A stretch of 64,000 nucleotides of DNA from Leucaena leucocephala (lineage: Eukaryota; Streptophyta; Magnoliopsida; Fabales; Fabaceae): assembly GCA_037074615.1 (NCBI GenBank), contig CM073558.1:2843501-2907500 (forward strand). Reading direction: 5' to 3'. This document shows positions 12,131 to 21,964 of the stretch, one piece after another (position 1 is the stretch's first letter; the number at the start of each line of letters is the position of its first letter). The notes below the pieces were generated by a model. That model had not been told where the DNA came from. It saw only the letters and a program-made list of their open reading frames with translations, and did not search any database. Made by a program: the position numbers and the translations under genes.

Positions 12131-12188
12131 AGCCCTAGAAGGAAGTTGGATGGACACAGATCACTCGAACCAAAATCAGAGATTCAAA

Positions 12189-12986
12189 ATGGCGAAATCA
12201 TTGTCCGCCTATCGTGTTTACGCCAGCACTTTGATCTCCATCGAAACTCTCCCATATGCACAACTCGATGATGAGGTGCACATCGTTCTGGCCTTTGCCA
12301 GAGATTACGATAATGCAGGAAAATACCAGACGGGGATATTCTTCCCCTATTTTGATACAAGCAAGTTGAATGCCGAAGCCATCCGAAACGTGAAGTACAG
12401 TGCGAAGACCACTTCGGTCAAGTTTTTCTTGAGCATCGGAGGCCGTGACTCCAGATTCCCGTTCGCCGTCACTTCCGCCCAAGAAGCCGCCTGGATCAAG
12501 AATGCCACCGACAGTCTTAAAAAACTGGTGAAGGAATACAACATCGATGGCATCGACGTCTATTACGAACACATAAAACCTGATGCGCTGCATCAGTTTG
12601 GCAAGCCAATGCAGAAAGTCATACAGAGTCTGAAGAACGATAACACTATCACCGCAGCTTCCATCACTGTGTCGGCTCCTCTCGCCAAGAACTATTTGGA
12701 CCTATACAAGGGAAACGATAGAGTTTTTGACTATGTGGTCTACCAGACCCACACTGAGCTTTCTCCCATTTCCACTTTTGATGATCTCAAACTCGTCTTC
12801 GACAAACTTATACGATCATATGACAAAAAAAAGATCTTAGCCGGGCACAGTGACGTCCGACCCAGCGACTGGTCTACCGTCCCGCCGCCCGTCTTCCTCG
12901 GTGCCGTTCCTAACATCGTTAGCATGGGACTCCATGGGATTTCCAAGTGGATCGTCACCCCTAATGATTATAACCCTGAGGCCTGA
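12189..12986 (+). CDS. GH18 narbonin/RuBisCO-associated-protein-like, probably inactive chitinase homologue
   Basis: An intronless gene encoding 265 residues. It belongs to the GH18 fold, in the class that includes narbonin, soybean RuBisCO-associated protein and 'chitinase 2-like' proteins. Counted from M1 at 12,189, the beta-3 motif FLSIGG is at residues 80-85 and the catalytic motif reads DGIDVYYE at 120-127. The family motif is DGxDxDxE, so the middle aspartate is tyrosine although the proton-donor glutamate remains; hydrolysis is probably lost or weak. There is no signal peptide, so the protein should be cytosolic, perhaps a storage or binding protein. An in-frame ATG at 12,150 lies at the expected transcription start. 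The ATG at 12,189 is preferred because it aligns with the start of relic 2. A long antisense frame inside it is a shadow. Confidence 0.88.
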   Translation: MAKSLSAYRVYASTLISIETLPYAQLDDEVHIVLAFARDYDNAGKYQTGIFFPYFDTSKLNAEAIRNVKYSAKTTSVKFFLSIGGRDSRFPFAVTSAQEAAWIKNATDSLKKLVKEYNIDGIDVYYEHIKPDALHQFGKPMQKVIQSLKNDNTITAASITVSAPLAKNYLDLYKGNDRVFDYVVYQTHTELSPISTFDDLKLVFDKLIRSYDKKKILAGHSDVRPSDWSTVPPPVFLGAVPNIVSMGLHGISKWIVTPNDYNPEA

Positions 12987-13057
12987 GTAGCCTTATATAT
13001 TCCTTGCCAATGCATGCATGTTCTGTACGTCGTGCTGTTTTATTTGTGTCCTTGTGG

Positions 13058-13215
13058 TGCTTTGCTTTCAAATAAGGTTTGCAGCTTCGTGCTGCAATCA
13101 GTGTTCGTTCATGTAGAATGCTGCTACTGTCGTGTTGCTATGTAATGTGTGATGCTTTGCTTTCAAATAAGGTTTGCAGCTTCGTGCTGCAACCAGCATG
13201 CGTTCATGTAGAATG
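13058..13215 (+). repeat. 63-bp tandem duplication in the 3' region of the GH18-like gene
   Basis: The unit starting TGCTTTGCTTTCAAATAAGG and ending GTTCATGTAGAATG occurs at 13,058-13,120 and again at 13,153-13,215, 95 bp apart, with only a few differences. It carries an AATAAG (polyadenylation-like) signal and an inner GCAGCTTCGTGCTGC hairpin, so the duplication doubles a possible poly(A) region. Confidence 0.85.
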
Positions 13216-13569
13216 GTACGTTCATGTCTTGCATTTGCTTTTTATTTCGTTCCCATATATGTAATGTGAGTCCAGTCAATAATATTGGGTTGTGTTTGTT
13301 ACATGATTCTTCCTTTTTACCACTCTTCTCATCTTTCATTCAACCAAGTTCTAGCATCAAAATTGATATCTCATAGATAACCATATAAAGAAACAATAAC
13401 AGTAGTATATATGTACGTAGGATCGCTTGCATAAACGTAGGATCGCTTGCGCACACACACACACATATATAAAATCATAATTCAAACCCTATATAGAGTC
13501 TTTTGATTATATTCTGATTAATCAATTCAAATATTGGTTTCTTCATTATTTACCACAATCAACGTAATA

Positions 13570-13572
<3 letters not shown>

Positions 13573-13604
<32 letters not shown>
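13573..13604. repeat. (AT)n microsatellite
   Basis: About 16 uninterrupted AT repeats. Immediately upstream (13,400-13,460) a 16-bp sequence ACGTAGGATCGCTTGC is repeated twice in tandem. Confidence 0.9.
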
Positions 13605-13605
<1 letters not shown>

Positions 13606-13946
13606 TAACTATATTTTCAACCGGTAAAAGCCATCAAGGAATGAGAAGATAGATCATTTTTTATGGAAAATTTGTATTGACCTTGTGAATTCATTAAATT
13701 AATTTGACCCAAAACATCGCATCTACGGGCACTTATCTTTATCATTTTGTTTGACGAGCCAATGTGAAAGCTTCATTGTCCTTTTCAAAGGCAATAGTAA
13801 TTATGATAGCAAGTGGGATTGAGGCATACGTGTGTGTGTGTGTTGAAAGTGTATGGGTTATAGATTAGATGATTCTCTCTCAGTTATCTCAAGTGGCAAA
13901 TTAAGGAAACAAGAAGCAACAACAATCATGTACATACATACGTACT

Positions 13947-14185
13947 ATTAGACATGCCAACGTGAAAAACGGCACACCCACACCGTTTTGCTGCCACGTA
14001 AGCAATGTATTGAGGTGGGTGACGTCAGGATAGGACATTAATTAGAAGCTCCATAGATTAAATAAGGGCTTTAAGGAAGTTGAATCGTCACAAATTAAAC
14101 TATACTCGATCAGTTGCAGCAGAAGAGCGGATGAAAACGACAGGGAGCTCCATGTCCGTGTACCGTGTCTACGCCAAACATTCCT
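13947..14185 (+). pseudogene. Promoter plus 5'-end relic of GH18-like gene, no. 2
   Basis: Upstream part: ACGTGAAAAACG, TGCCACGTAAGC and a perfect TGACGTCA at about 14,021, then ATTAAATAAGGGC in the TATA position. ATG at 14,131 opens MKTTGSSMSVYRVYAK, the equivalent of MAKSLSAYRVYAS in the intact gene. Resemblance ends about two codons later. A frame continues to 14,268 through AT-rich sequence but has no GH18 content. The promoter is unusually well preserved for a dead gene and could still be transcribed. About 95% identical to relic 3. Confidence 0.8.
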
Positions 14186-15480
14186 GGAATATATCGTTTA
14201 ATTATTATAATAAATATTTATCTATTTATATCGTTAGGGTTTTTCCTAATTTATATCATGTGATATAAAATAAATTCTATCCATAAAATAAAAAACTAAA
14301 CACATTTATAACATCATAATATATTACATTATTTATATTTTAATAAAATATATTAACATTATATATATGAATTTTTTTATTTTAAAATTGACACATTTTT
14401 TTCTAAAATAAGAATAAATTATACTGCAATTTTTTTATTTTTTTAACATATGTATAACCTTTCTTTAATACATATATCTATATATATATAATTATAAAAG
14501 ATGTGAAGTTTTCTTAAAGTTATATAATTTTTTATTTTCAATTAAAGTTTGTGTCACTTTTAAAAATAAAACTATAATTTTGTTAAAATTGAACAATGTC
14601 AGTGTTATTTTTTTCAATTGATATCTAGATCAGTTGTAAATATTGATCTGGCTTAACCTAATTATCCGCTATTTTGTTCTGTTCCCGTGGGATAAGCTTC
14701 ACTGTTAAATCCCAATCATATCGCATGGATCGTGTTCCTAATTTGGATGGAGATCAAGCTACAAGTGTCCGAATTAATTTGTCCACTATTCAGCAGTTCA
14801 GTTAATGTCTTGCAATCTGATCGATGATTTCAATAACCAAACTCCAAAGCTAAGTATAATAAACCTTTAAAAAGACCTCATTCCCCTCTGCTTCAAACAC
14901 ATTACATTACTTTGCACCCGTTATCTCTAATGACACGATCACATTCAGCTTTATCATTAGATGACTTATTTAAAAATAGCTTCATCTGGTTCCGGATTTG
15001 ATAAAAATCACTTTTGTTTCAATATTAAATACCCTGATTTTGTTTGACCAGTGTATGTGAAAGCTTCATTGAAGGGAGGATATGGAAAGCAAGAGGGGTT
15101 GAAGTATATGTGTGAATATATATAAAATTACAAGCACCAAGTTTTATTTTGTTAAATGACATAATACTCATAATACATATTTAACTAAATTGATTAAATT
15201 AAAAAAGTTATTTTATTTAGTTAATATGACATAATTTTTCTAAAATACCTAACTATTTTCTTTAATTCCCCCTCATTCTCTTACTTAATTATTGTTGAGG
15301 GAGTATTTATGAGATAATTTAAAAAAATATTGATAAATATAGAAAATAAGCCTCATATTTAGGATCAATATTGACTCTCTAATTATATTATTTATTAAGG
15401 ATAAGAGGAGGATATAATGAATGTACATTTTAATCAACTAATCTAACTTTATTTCATTTTCATAGGCTATTTATAAGAGG
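14186..15480. other. Intergenic, includes repeat shared with 8,950-9,400
   Basis: AT-rich. At 15,040-15,430 it carries the block with TGTGAAAGCTTCATTGAAGG that matches 8,950-9,400. The stretch 14,640-14,990 is less AT-biased and unique in the window, but has no open frame or known motif that I can support. Confidence 0.5.
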
Positions 15481-15508
15481 AATAAAAAATAGTCAAGAAA
15501 ATGTGTAC

Positions 15509-16366
15509 CAGTATTATATGTCTCGAGGAAAGTATAGTGTCCTTGAGAGAAAAATTATGCAAGAGCAGTTAGAGGCTGCGCAACAAGCAACTATATCAGA
15601 CCCTACTGTCCATACCATTCTTCATCCATCAGCATCTAGCGTCCATCTCGCCAACAAAAATTGAAGGATGCAAGGGTGAAGAATGGATAATATATCACTC
15701 TAGAGGTTGCTATAATTGTTAAGAGGATTATAATCAACTAATTTAAATACTAAGTATTTATATGTTATTATTTGTTCTTTAGTTATTTTAACTTGATAAC
15801 TTGTGAGTTGTAGGATGTACTAAAGCAACATGCATCTCAAGAGTGTTTCATTCCAAAAAAAAATGGAATGGACATCTTGAAGACAGCTATTCGAACCCCT
15901 AACCACCCAGATAGAGTGAGAGGCCCCCCAAAATAGTTATATGCAAAAAGTTTTTTAGTTTCGCCTCGAAGAAGAAGCACACCATATACAGATATGCTTT
16001 GAGATGAGTTGCAAGAGGTTCGAGAGGAACTTAAAGCAGAGTATCAAGCAGAGTTGAAAAAGATATGCTCTGAGGTAGATGCTAGAAACCAAGAGCTTAT
16101 AGATGCCATACTCTAATAGGCTATGATGATTATGTGTTTCCCCACGCCAAGCCAAAGTTAAGAGATAAACATATGTTCATTTACTTCTTTTTAATAGATA
16201 TTTAATATGTATTTTGTCTTGATTAATTTTATTTATATTCTCAAGTCTCCTGCGATGACTAGTAGAAAAGGTAGCGCTAATAAGGAGAAGTTTGTTTTCC
16301 AACTATCTGGTCATAAATCTACGCTTGAGCACTCAGAGGACAATGGGAAAAAATGTGATCCCTAGA
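15509..16366 (+). pseudogene. CACTA (En/Spm) transposon protein remnant, Ptta-type C-terminus
   Basis: Three decayed coding blocks. The first (15,509-15,664) reads YYMSRGKYSVLERKIMQEQ, matching the 'LSRGGYxxLExK' region of plant En/Spm transposase-associated proteins. The second starts after an AG acceptor at 15,814, reads FIPKKNGMDILKTAIRTPNH then PDRVRGPP and hits a stop, matching the 'GREDVLTxAIGTPEHPGRVRG' signature. The third (about 15,960-16,114) encodes a charged helical segment (LQEVREELKAEYQAELKK). A further short block, MTSRKGSANKEKF, starts near 16,253. At least four in-frame stops. No CACTA termini or catalytic transposase portion were found. Confidence 0.72.
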
Positions 16367-16379
16367 TTCATGACAACAA

Positions 16380-17744
16380 AACACTAGTGCTTTGGTACGA
16401 TAAAGATGGGGGAAATTATGCTACAATAACCCATTTGAGAATATCAAAATGCTCAATTTCTCCAAAATAACAGAAAAAGTCAATGCTGAGTGAAAATATG
16501 CAGCATCTATAAAATCTCAAGATGAAGAAGTATAAAGAAATATAACCCAAATGGAATTGCCGAGTTGCGATACGATGTAGGGATGGATGCATAATCAAAG
16601 ATACAACAAAGGAAGCCCGGTACGAGAAATCAGAAGGATGGCATGATACCTTTCTGGAGTGATTGATTATACGAGATGCGTAAGACATTTTGCCTTCGGA
16701 AGTAAGAAGGGAGAAAATGAATGTTCCAAAGGGTTGAAAGATCGATGTGAATTGGTTAGGTGGCGAAATCCGTAGGGTTTGGTCACAGATCGGAAGTTGA
16801 AGATGGAATCATATCAAAGCATCCCAGACAGTTCCAACGCTTATTTTCTTATTACCATTTTCTCTGAGTGTGCCTTTTCCTTTTATTTGTTTAAGTAATT
16901 TATAAATATTAATCCAAATTTTATATCATATATAGAATAAATATAAAATTAACAATTTATAAGAAGTAATGCTTTATATAAGTAAATCATTATATGGCTT
17001 TTTAGGAACCATTAACTACACTTATGATGTTATAAGCACTCTAGTTTTAAATTGATGATGTCATGTTAATATTTATCAATGTTTTGAAAAAAATTATTAT
17101 TTATAACCATGATATTTTTAAATTAAATACTGCAATTTATCTATACAGTGGCATGAAAATTGTTGTGTGTAGATGTTCAAAACAATGCTCATGGAAATAA
17201 ATAGGGAGATTGGCCATAAATCCCCAATTGAAAACTTATTTAAATAATGGGCTTCACATCATGGACAAATGAAAATAAAATAGCGGATTGTCAAACTTTG
17301 TTTTTTTACTAATTTTGATATTACTTTTTTATAATTATATATAAATATATTTTATATTTTAATTAAATTATATTGCTATATTCATGAAAAGAATGATCTT
17401 AATCAAATCACAATTGTACCACTAATCTTTAAATTATTATCTCAACTGATTGAATGATCATTCTGATTTCCAATACTTCAAGAAAGTTGATGGTTGTGGC
17501 GGTACTAATTTTACTTTTAGTGGAATGCATATGGATATATAATATGATACGATGATGGGTATTAGAGAAGTTGAGTAGAAAAAGCTAGTTTTATAATATG
17601 ACTAATCAAATTTTATTTTTTTACTAAAAAAAAAAGTTAATATTTAAAACTGGACAATATTTTGAAGGTGATTGTCTAGAATAAGAGGTTATCTGCAAAA
17701 AAAAATGAAGTGAATACATTTTTCTTTAATACAAGAGTTTTTAA
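16380..17744. other. Unassigned intergenic stretch
   Basis: 16,380-16,860 is markedly less AT-rich than its surroundings and may be more of the CACTA element or another transposon, but no conserved protein motif is readable in any frame. 16,870-17,744 is AT-rich and holds nothing that I can identify. Confidence 0.4.
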
Positions 17745-17945
17745 AAAGGGGTTGAACTCACCCATAATCTAAGGGTAAGGCGAAGTCCTCTTCCTCCTAA
17801 GCGATATTAATATCGAGCAGCAACGCGAGCCGTCAATTACCTTCAGGCATTAACCTAGATACTCAGGAACTAAGATGCCTCCCCAATTACTGCGATTAAA
17901 ATCACAATAAAGTGATATTCCCTAAGAATCAAACATGTTCTAAAT
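17745..17945 (-). repeat. SINE-like repeat, inverted copy
   Basis: Reverse complement of the body seen at 7,735-7,915 and 19,330-19,515: from 'aaggggttgaactcaccc' (tail side) to 'gaatcaaacatgt' (box B side, reading ACATGTTTGATTCT on the minus strand). Box A is not recognisable. A T-rich stretch adjoins the tail side. Confidence 0.55.
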
Positions 17946-18056
17946 AATAATATATTTTATTTCTTCACTAGTTAAATCTATGGATAATAGGTGAAGTGAA
18001 TACGGTTTGATTTGACATTCAACCCCATAAAACATGAGGAGAGGGTTTCTATGGTT

Positions 18057-18120
18057 ATTGTTGGGCCATCCTTTAGGTTTGGGCTTTCTATTTATAGGCT
18101 TGGGCTTAAGGCCCAACAAT
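18057..18120. repeat. Hairpin with GGGCC ends
   Basis: ATTGTTGGGCC at 18,057-18,067 pairs perfectly with GGCCCAACAAT at 18,110-18,120, and the intervening 42 bp include further GGGCTT/AAGCCC complementarity. The TGGGCC motif is also a site-II-like promoter element, but there is no gene next to it. It may be the terminal repeat of a tiny foldback element. Confidence 0.55.
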
Positions 18121-18639
18121 GCTTCGGCCTGCCCATATTCTAAGGGATTATCTTTATCATCCCAAAGCCTATCTTAAATCCTTTTCGGAAAGTGTCAATT
18201 TTAATTCATATGTAAAAGAGAGAAATAGAAATGAGAAGTGAGAAGTGAGAATGATTATCCTTCTATTTAATTTTACTTCTCGTCAGATGCATAATTATAC
18301 TCCTATATATTTAATTCGTGTTAAAAAGTATGGATGTTTATGATGTCCCGTGTCAGTTGACCCGTCAATACAGTAGTATAAATTAAATATATAGACATAT
18401 ATGTATAAATTAAATATATAGGCATATATGTATGATATACGCCAAATTATCCGGGGCATACCACATTTGGGGAAAAAAACCCATCTCTCTAATGTTGTGG
18501 ATGGACTGGGTATCTATCCCATTTATTTATATTTAACATACTCATTATGAGGCTCATTGTAAAGAGAGACAATATCAGTTGAGTGGATTTTCAGGGGCTT
18601 TAGGCACAAATAGGAAAAAGAGTACCATCTCAAGAAAGT

Positions 18640-18840
18640 TATTTTTTTCAGTATTCTCTCCTATTTCCTTTTCACTTTAATCTTGATCCAAAAATACCTT
18701 AAAAATTAGGAAAATGATGTGTATATGACCCAAAGTTCAAAGAATTCCGTGTATTTTGGTCTTTTTTTTTTATAAGGCGAAATGAATAACAAAATTTTTA
18801 CAACGGTAAATGTAGATAAATGCAACCAATACAATCTATA
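18640..18840. repeat. Dispersed repeat pair (with 9,440-9,660)
   Basis: Matches 9,440-9,660, ending 'gataaatgcaaccaatacaat'. The adjacent 18,840-18,930 (tttcgagccgaaagaatgaa) is not AT-rich and has no match elsewhere in the window. Confidence 0.4.
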
Positions 18841-19239
18841 GATGCACCCGCGACTAGGAATTTTGCTTTCGAGCCGAAAGAATGAAATCGGCGAAATCGA
18901 AAGTAAGCATGGAGTAAATGAATGTTGAAATGTTTTATACCTCAATTAAATTTAAATATTTATTATAAGAGTTAATTGGGGGTCAAATTTGGTCTTAAAT
19001 TAAATATTTTAGTCTATTTTATCTTATAAATTTATAATTTTTTCACATTATCCATATCATTTGTATATATCAAGAGGTTTTCAACCAAGATAGCCATGAA
19101 AGAAATATTTTAAAAAACTAAATAATATTTGTTAGGTATAACTAGCTGTAATGGTGTTCAAGAATGTGAGCATAAATAGAGGCCCAATGAAAAGCCCAAT
19201 ACAGGAACAAAGTGAAGTTTAGAGCCTGTGGTGCAATAT

Positions 19240-19515
19240 ATTAAGTCATCACCTACCTATAGTCCGTGGGTTCAACTGGTAAAATGATGAGACATGTGAC
19301 TATTTAGAGCTTGTTCGATTCTTGGGGAGTACTATTTTATTTTAGTTCCAGTCAAGGCGCTAGGAGAGTCATCCCACCACCTGGGTGTCTAGGTTTATGT
19401 CTGAGGGTAATAGACGACCCGTGCTACCCGACATTGGTATAGCCCAGGAGGAAGGGAGACTTCGTCCTGCCTTTAAATTGTGGGTGAGTCTAACCCCTTT
19501 CCAAAATTTCTTTCT
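19240..19515 (+). mobile_element. SINE-like element, most complete copy
   Basis: The head has a plausible pol III box A (TGGGTTCAACTGGT, about 19,267-19,280) and box B (TTGTTCGATTC, 19,311-19,321), as in tRNA-derived SINEs. The body, from GGGGAGTACTATTTTATT to GAGGAAGGGAGACTTCG and TAACCCCTTTCC, recurs at 7,735 (same strand) and 17,745 (opposite strand), and a T-rich tail follows. The open frames on both strands of this segment are incidental. Target duplications were not identified. Confidence 0.6.
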
Positions 19516-19859
19516 TATTTTTACTGAAATTGGGGTTATTCCTCTTATATTTCTTATTATTGTTGCAATATTGCTTCCTTTAATCTTATGGAATGTTAAC
19601 ATGACATAACTAATTTTTTTAATTTATTTAAGTTAGTTATATACTAAATAATAAATTGGATGGGTATTTTATTAAATGATGTGATTAACTACCAATTTAA
19701 TCACGGTTGTTACCATCAACTCTTAGTTTAAACAGCATAATTTTGATTCTAAACATAACACAAGCAAGGCAGTTTTATATTAAAAAAAATAAAAACAAAA
19801 TATTACTGAAGTCTTCAATGGAGAGGCTTAGATTTGAGCTTGCTTAACGAATATATGTT

Positions 19860-20120
19860 ACATTTGAGTTTGCCAACGTGAAAAACTGCACACCCACACC
19901 GTTTTGCTGCCACGTAAGCAATGTATTGAGGTGGGTGACAGTCAGGATAGGACATTAATTAGAAGCTCTATAGATTAAATAAAGGCTTTAAGGAAGTTGA
20001 ATTGTCACCAATTAAACTACACTCGATCGGTTGCAGCAGAAGAACGGGTGAAAACGACAGGGAGCTCCTTGTCCATGTACCGTGTCTACGCCAAATATTA
20101 ATTCTGATTGCGAATGTAGA
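19860..20120 (+). pseudogene. Promoter plus 5'-end relic of GH18-like gene, no. 3
   Basis: Nearly the same as relic 2: ACGTGAAAAACTG, TGCCACGTAAGC and GTGACAGTCAGG (the bZIP palindrome broken by one inserted base), then AGATTAAATAAAGGC. The start codon has become GTG (20,048), followed by KTTGSSLSMYRVYAK and then TAT TAA. The break point and the following sequence match relic 1. Without an ATG it cannot be translated from this position. Confidence 0.8.
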
Positions 20121-20199
20121 AAGAAAATTTTAATACTTTGTAGATGTAGTGGCACTGTGGCAGAGAGAGCGAAAATTTTAATAAATAATATAAATATGA

Positions 20200-21190
20200 T
20201 AAGATAAGCTGGTTAGAGTAGCTTATAAAACAGTAAAAGAATTTATGAACTAACCAATTACTATATTACCCATACTTTTTTTATACTCTCTCTTACTTTA
20301 TCTTATACTATCTCTCATATCTTTTCTTATATCTTATCTCTCCTCATTGAATACTTATATCATTTTTCATAATTTATCAATAATAAAAATATTTAAAGAA
20401 ATAACTATCCAAACATTCATTTATTTAAATTTTTTTTTATAAACTCTTGTCCAAAATTTTTTTTATAAGCTGTCAAAAAATTATTTTTTCAATAAATCTA
20501 TTTTTAAAACCTTATCTAAATATACATATAAAAACTCTTTAATTTTTTTATCGATCATATATATCTTTTATGCACCAACGCATAAATGATTGTCCTATTT
20601 GACGGGCAAATGTGAAAGTTTTATTGCGCTTTTTAAGAATTGGGAGACGAACAGAGAGAGTTAATTTTTTAAAAAGCTGGAAATGAAGGCTCATGTTATT
20701 CGTATTTTTTAAACAAAAAAACTATGTGTACAAGATAAAAAAATTAAAACAAAAAAATTCATCAAACAAACAAAAAAAGCTTTAATAATTTAAAATTAAA
20801 TATGGAATATGTAACATATTTGCGCAATAAACATATGTTAGGCAATTTGAAAAATTAGAATGATAATCCCTTGATAATTAGTTGAAAGGGACTCATAATA
20901 AAAATTAGAATGGTAACAATGCAAAACTGACTTCTTCTTTTTTTGTTTGGCGTGCAAATGTGAAAGCTTCATTGCAAGTTTTAGAAATTGAGAGGGAGGG
21001 AGGGGGGTAATTTTTAAAAAGCTGGTTTCAAATAACATATTATTATTTTTAAATATAAAAAGTATGTGCACACAACAAAAAATGAAGCGAAATATTCATC
21101 AAATTAAAAGCCTTTAATAATTCTAAATTAAATATGGAATATTTAATATATTTTCATAACAAATATATTTTAGGCAATTTGATAGATCAC
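20200..21190. repeat. Foldback-type repeat followed by doubled local block
   Basis: 20,200-20,530 is an inverted-orientation member of the purine/pyrimidine-rich foldback family. 20,570-20,930 matches 8,590-8,940, and the same unit is repeated at once at 20,940-21,190 (GTGAAAGCTTCATTG followed by 'aaaaagctgg'), giving a local tandem duplication with a period of roughly 340 bp. Non-coding. Confidence 0.55.
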
Positions 21191-21784
21191 TTTTGTTTAA
21201 ATAATAAATAGGACAGATCCGATCCTTATTATAAATCCCTTGTAGATTTTTTTTTAAATTTTAAATGTAAGTCATTTAAAGGGCTGTTAGTATTATTTTG
21301 TAATTTTATTCCTATTTAATTCCTATTAAAATGAGAGAAATATTTTTTTTTTATTTACCTATCTTAATCCACCTACATACACTAGCAACCTCTCTCGACC
21401 ATAAACCACCTCAATAAGAGCTGCCCGGGGGTTGCCCGTGGAGCCAAGGCTCCTTGAACGTATATGTAAGCTCTTGTTTTAACCTATTTAGCCAAAGTCT
21501 AACTTGATGCAGCCTATTCCCATCCCTACAGCATATCCCATTTAACAATGATTATTGCCAATTTAAAATGTTAAATAAACTACCCAAGGTGAGCTTTACA
21601 TATATTTATTTCAAACAAATAAAAAGTAAATTACATAATTTTTGTTTATGCATAATTTTAATACAACTTAGTAATAAAAAATTCTAAATTTATTTGCTAT
21701 TATTAGCATGAAATGTTTTAAAACATTTTGAAGTTGAAGATATTTTAGGCAATTGTTTTTTTTTGGGTATAAATATATATCCAT

Positions 21785-21915
21785 CTCGATTGTAAATGAA
21801 AGATGCGTTTTAAAAAAATCAAATAATATTTGCTACATATAACCAACTAACTGTAATGATATTAAAGAATGTGAACCTAGATTGACGCCTAATGAAAAGC
21901 TCAATACAGGGGAGG
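21785..21915. repeat. Short direct repeat shared with 19,075-19,205
   Basis: Both segments run from 'aaataatatttg' through 'aactgtaatg', 'aagaatgtgagc/aacc' and 'aatgaaaagcycaatacagg'. Each precedes a remnant: the SINE-like element at 19,240 and the CYP74 pseudogene at 21,965. Function unknown. Confidence 0.5.
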
Positions 21916-21964
21916 CATTACTGTGGGACCAAGCAAGGGATTCCCAAGCTTCACCTTAAACGTG

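Noticed and set aside
12150..12188. Upstream in-frame ATG adding 13 residues to the GH18-like protein
   Set aside because: It lies about 20 bp after the TATA box, at or before the expected transcription start, and relic 2 supports the ATG at 12,189.
12198..12593. 131-codon antisense open frame across the GH18-like gene
   Set aside because: It lies fully inside the coding sequence on the opposite strand, has no recognisable motif, and the sense frame carries the GH18 motifs; a composition shadow.
19369..19609. Overlapping frames on both strands
   Set aside because: Both lie in the SINE-like repeat; they are conserved as DNA, not protein, and are absent or broken in the other two copies.
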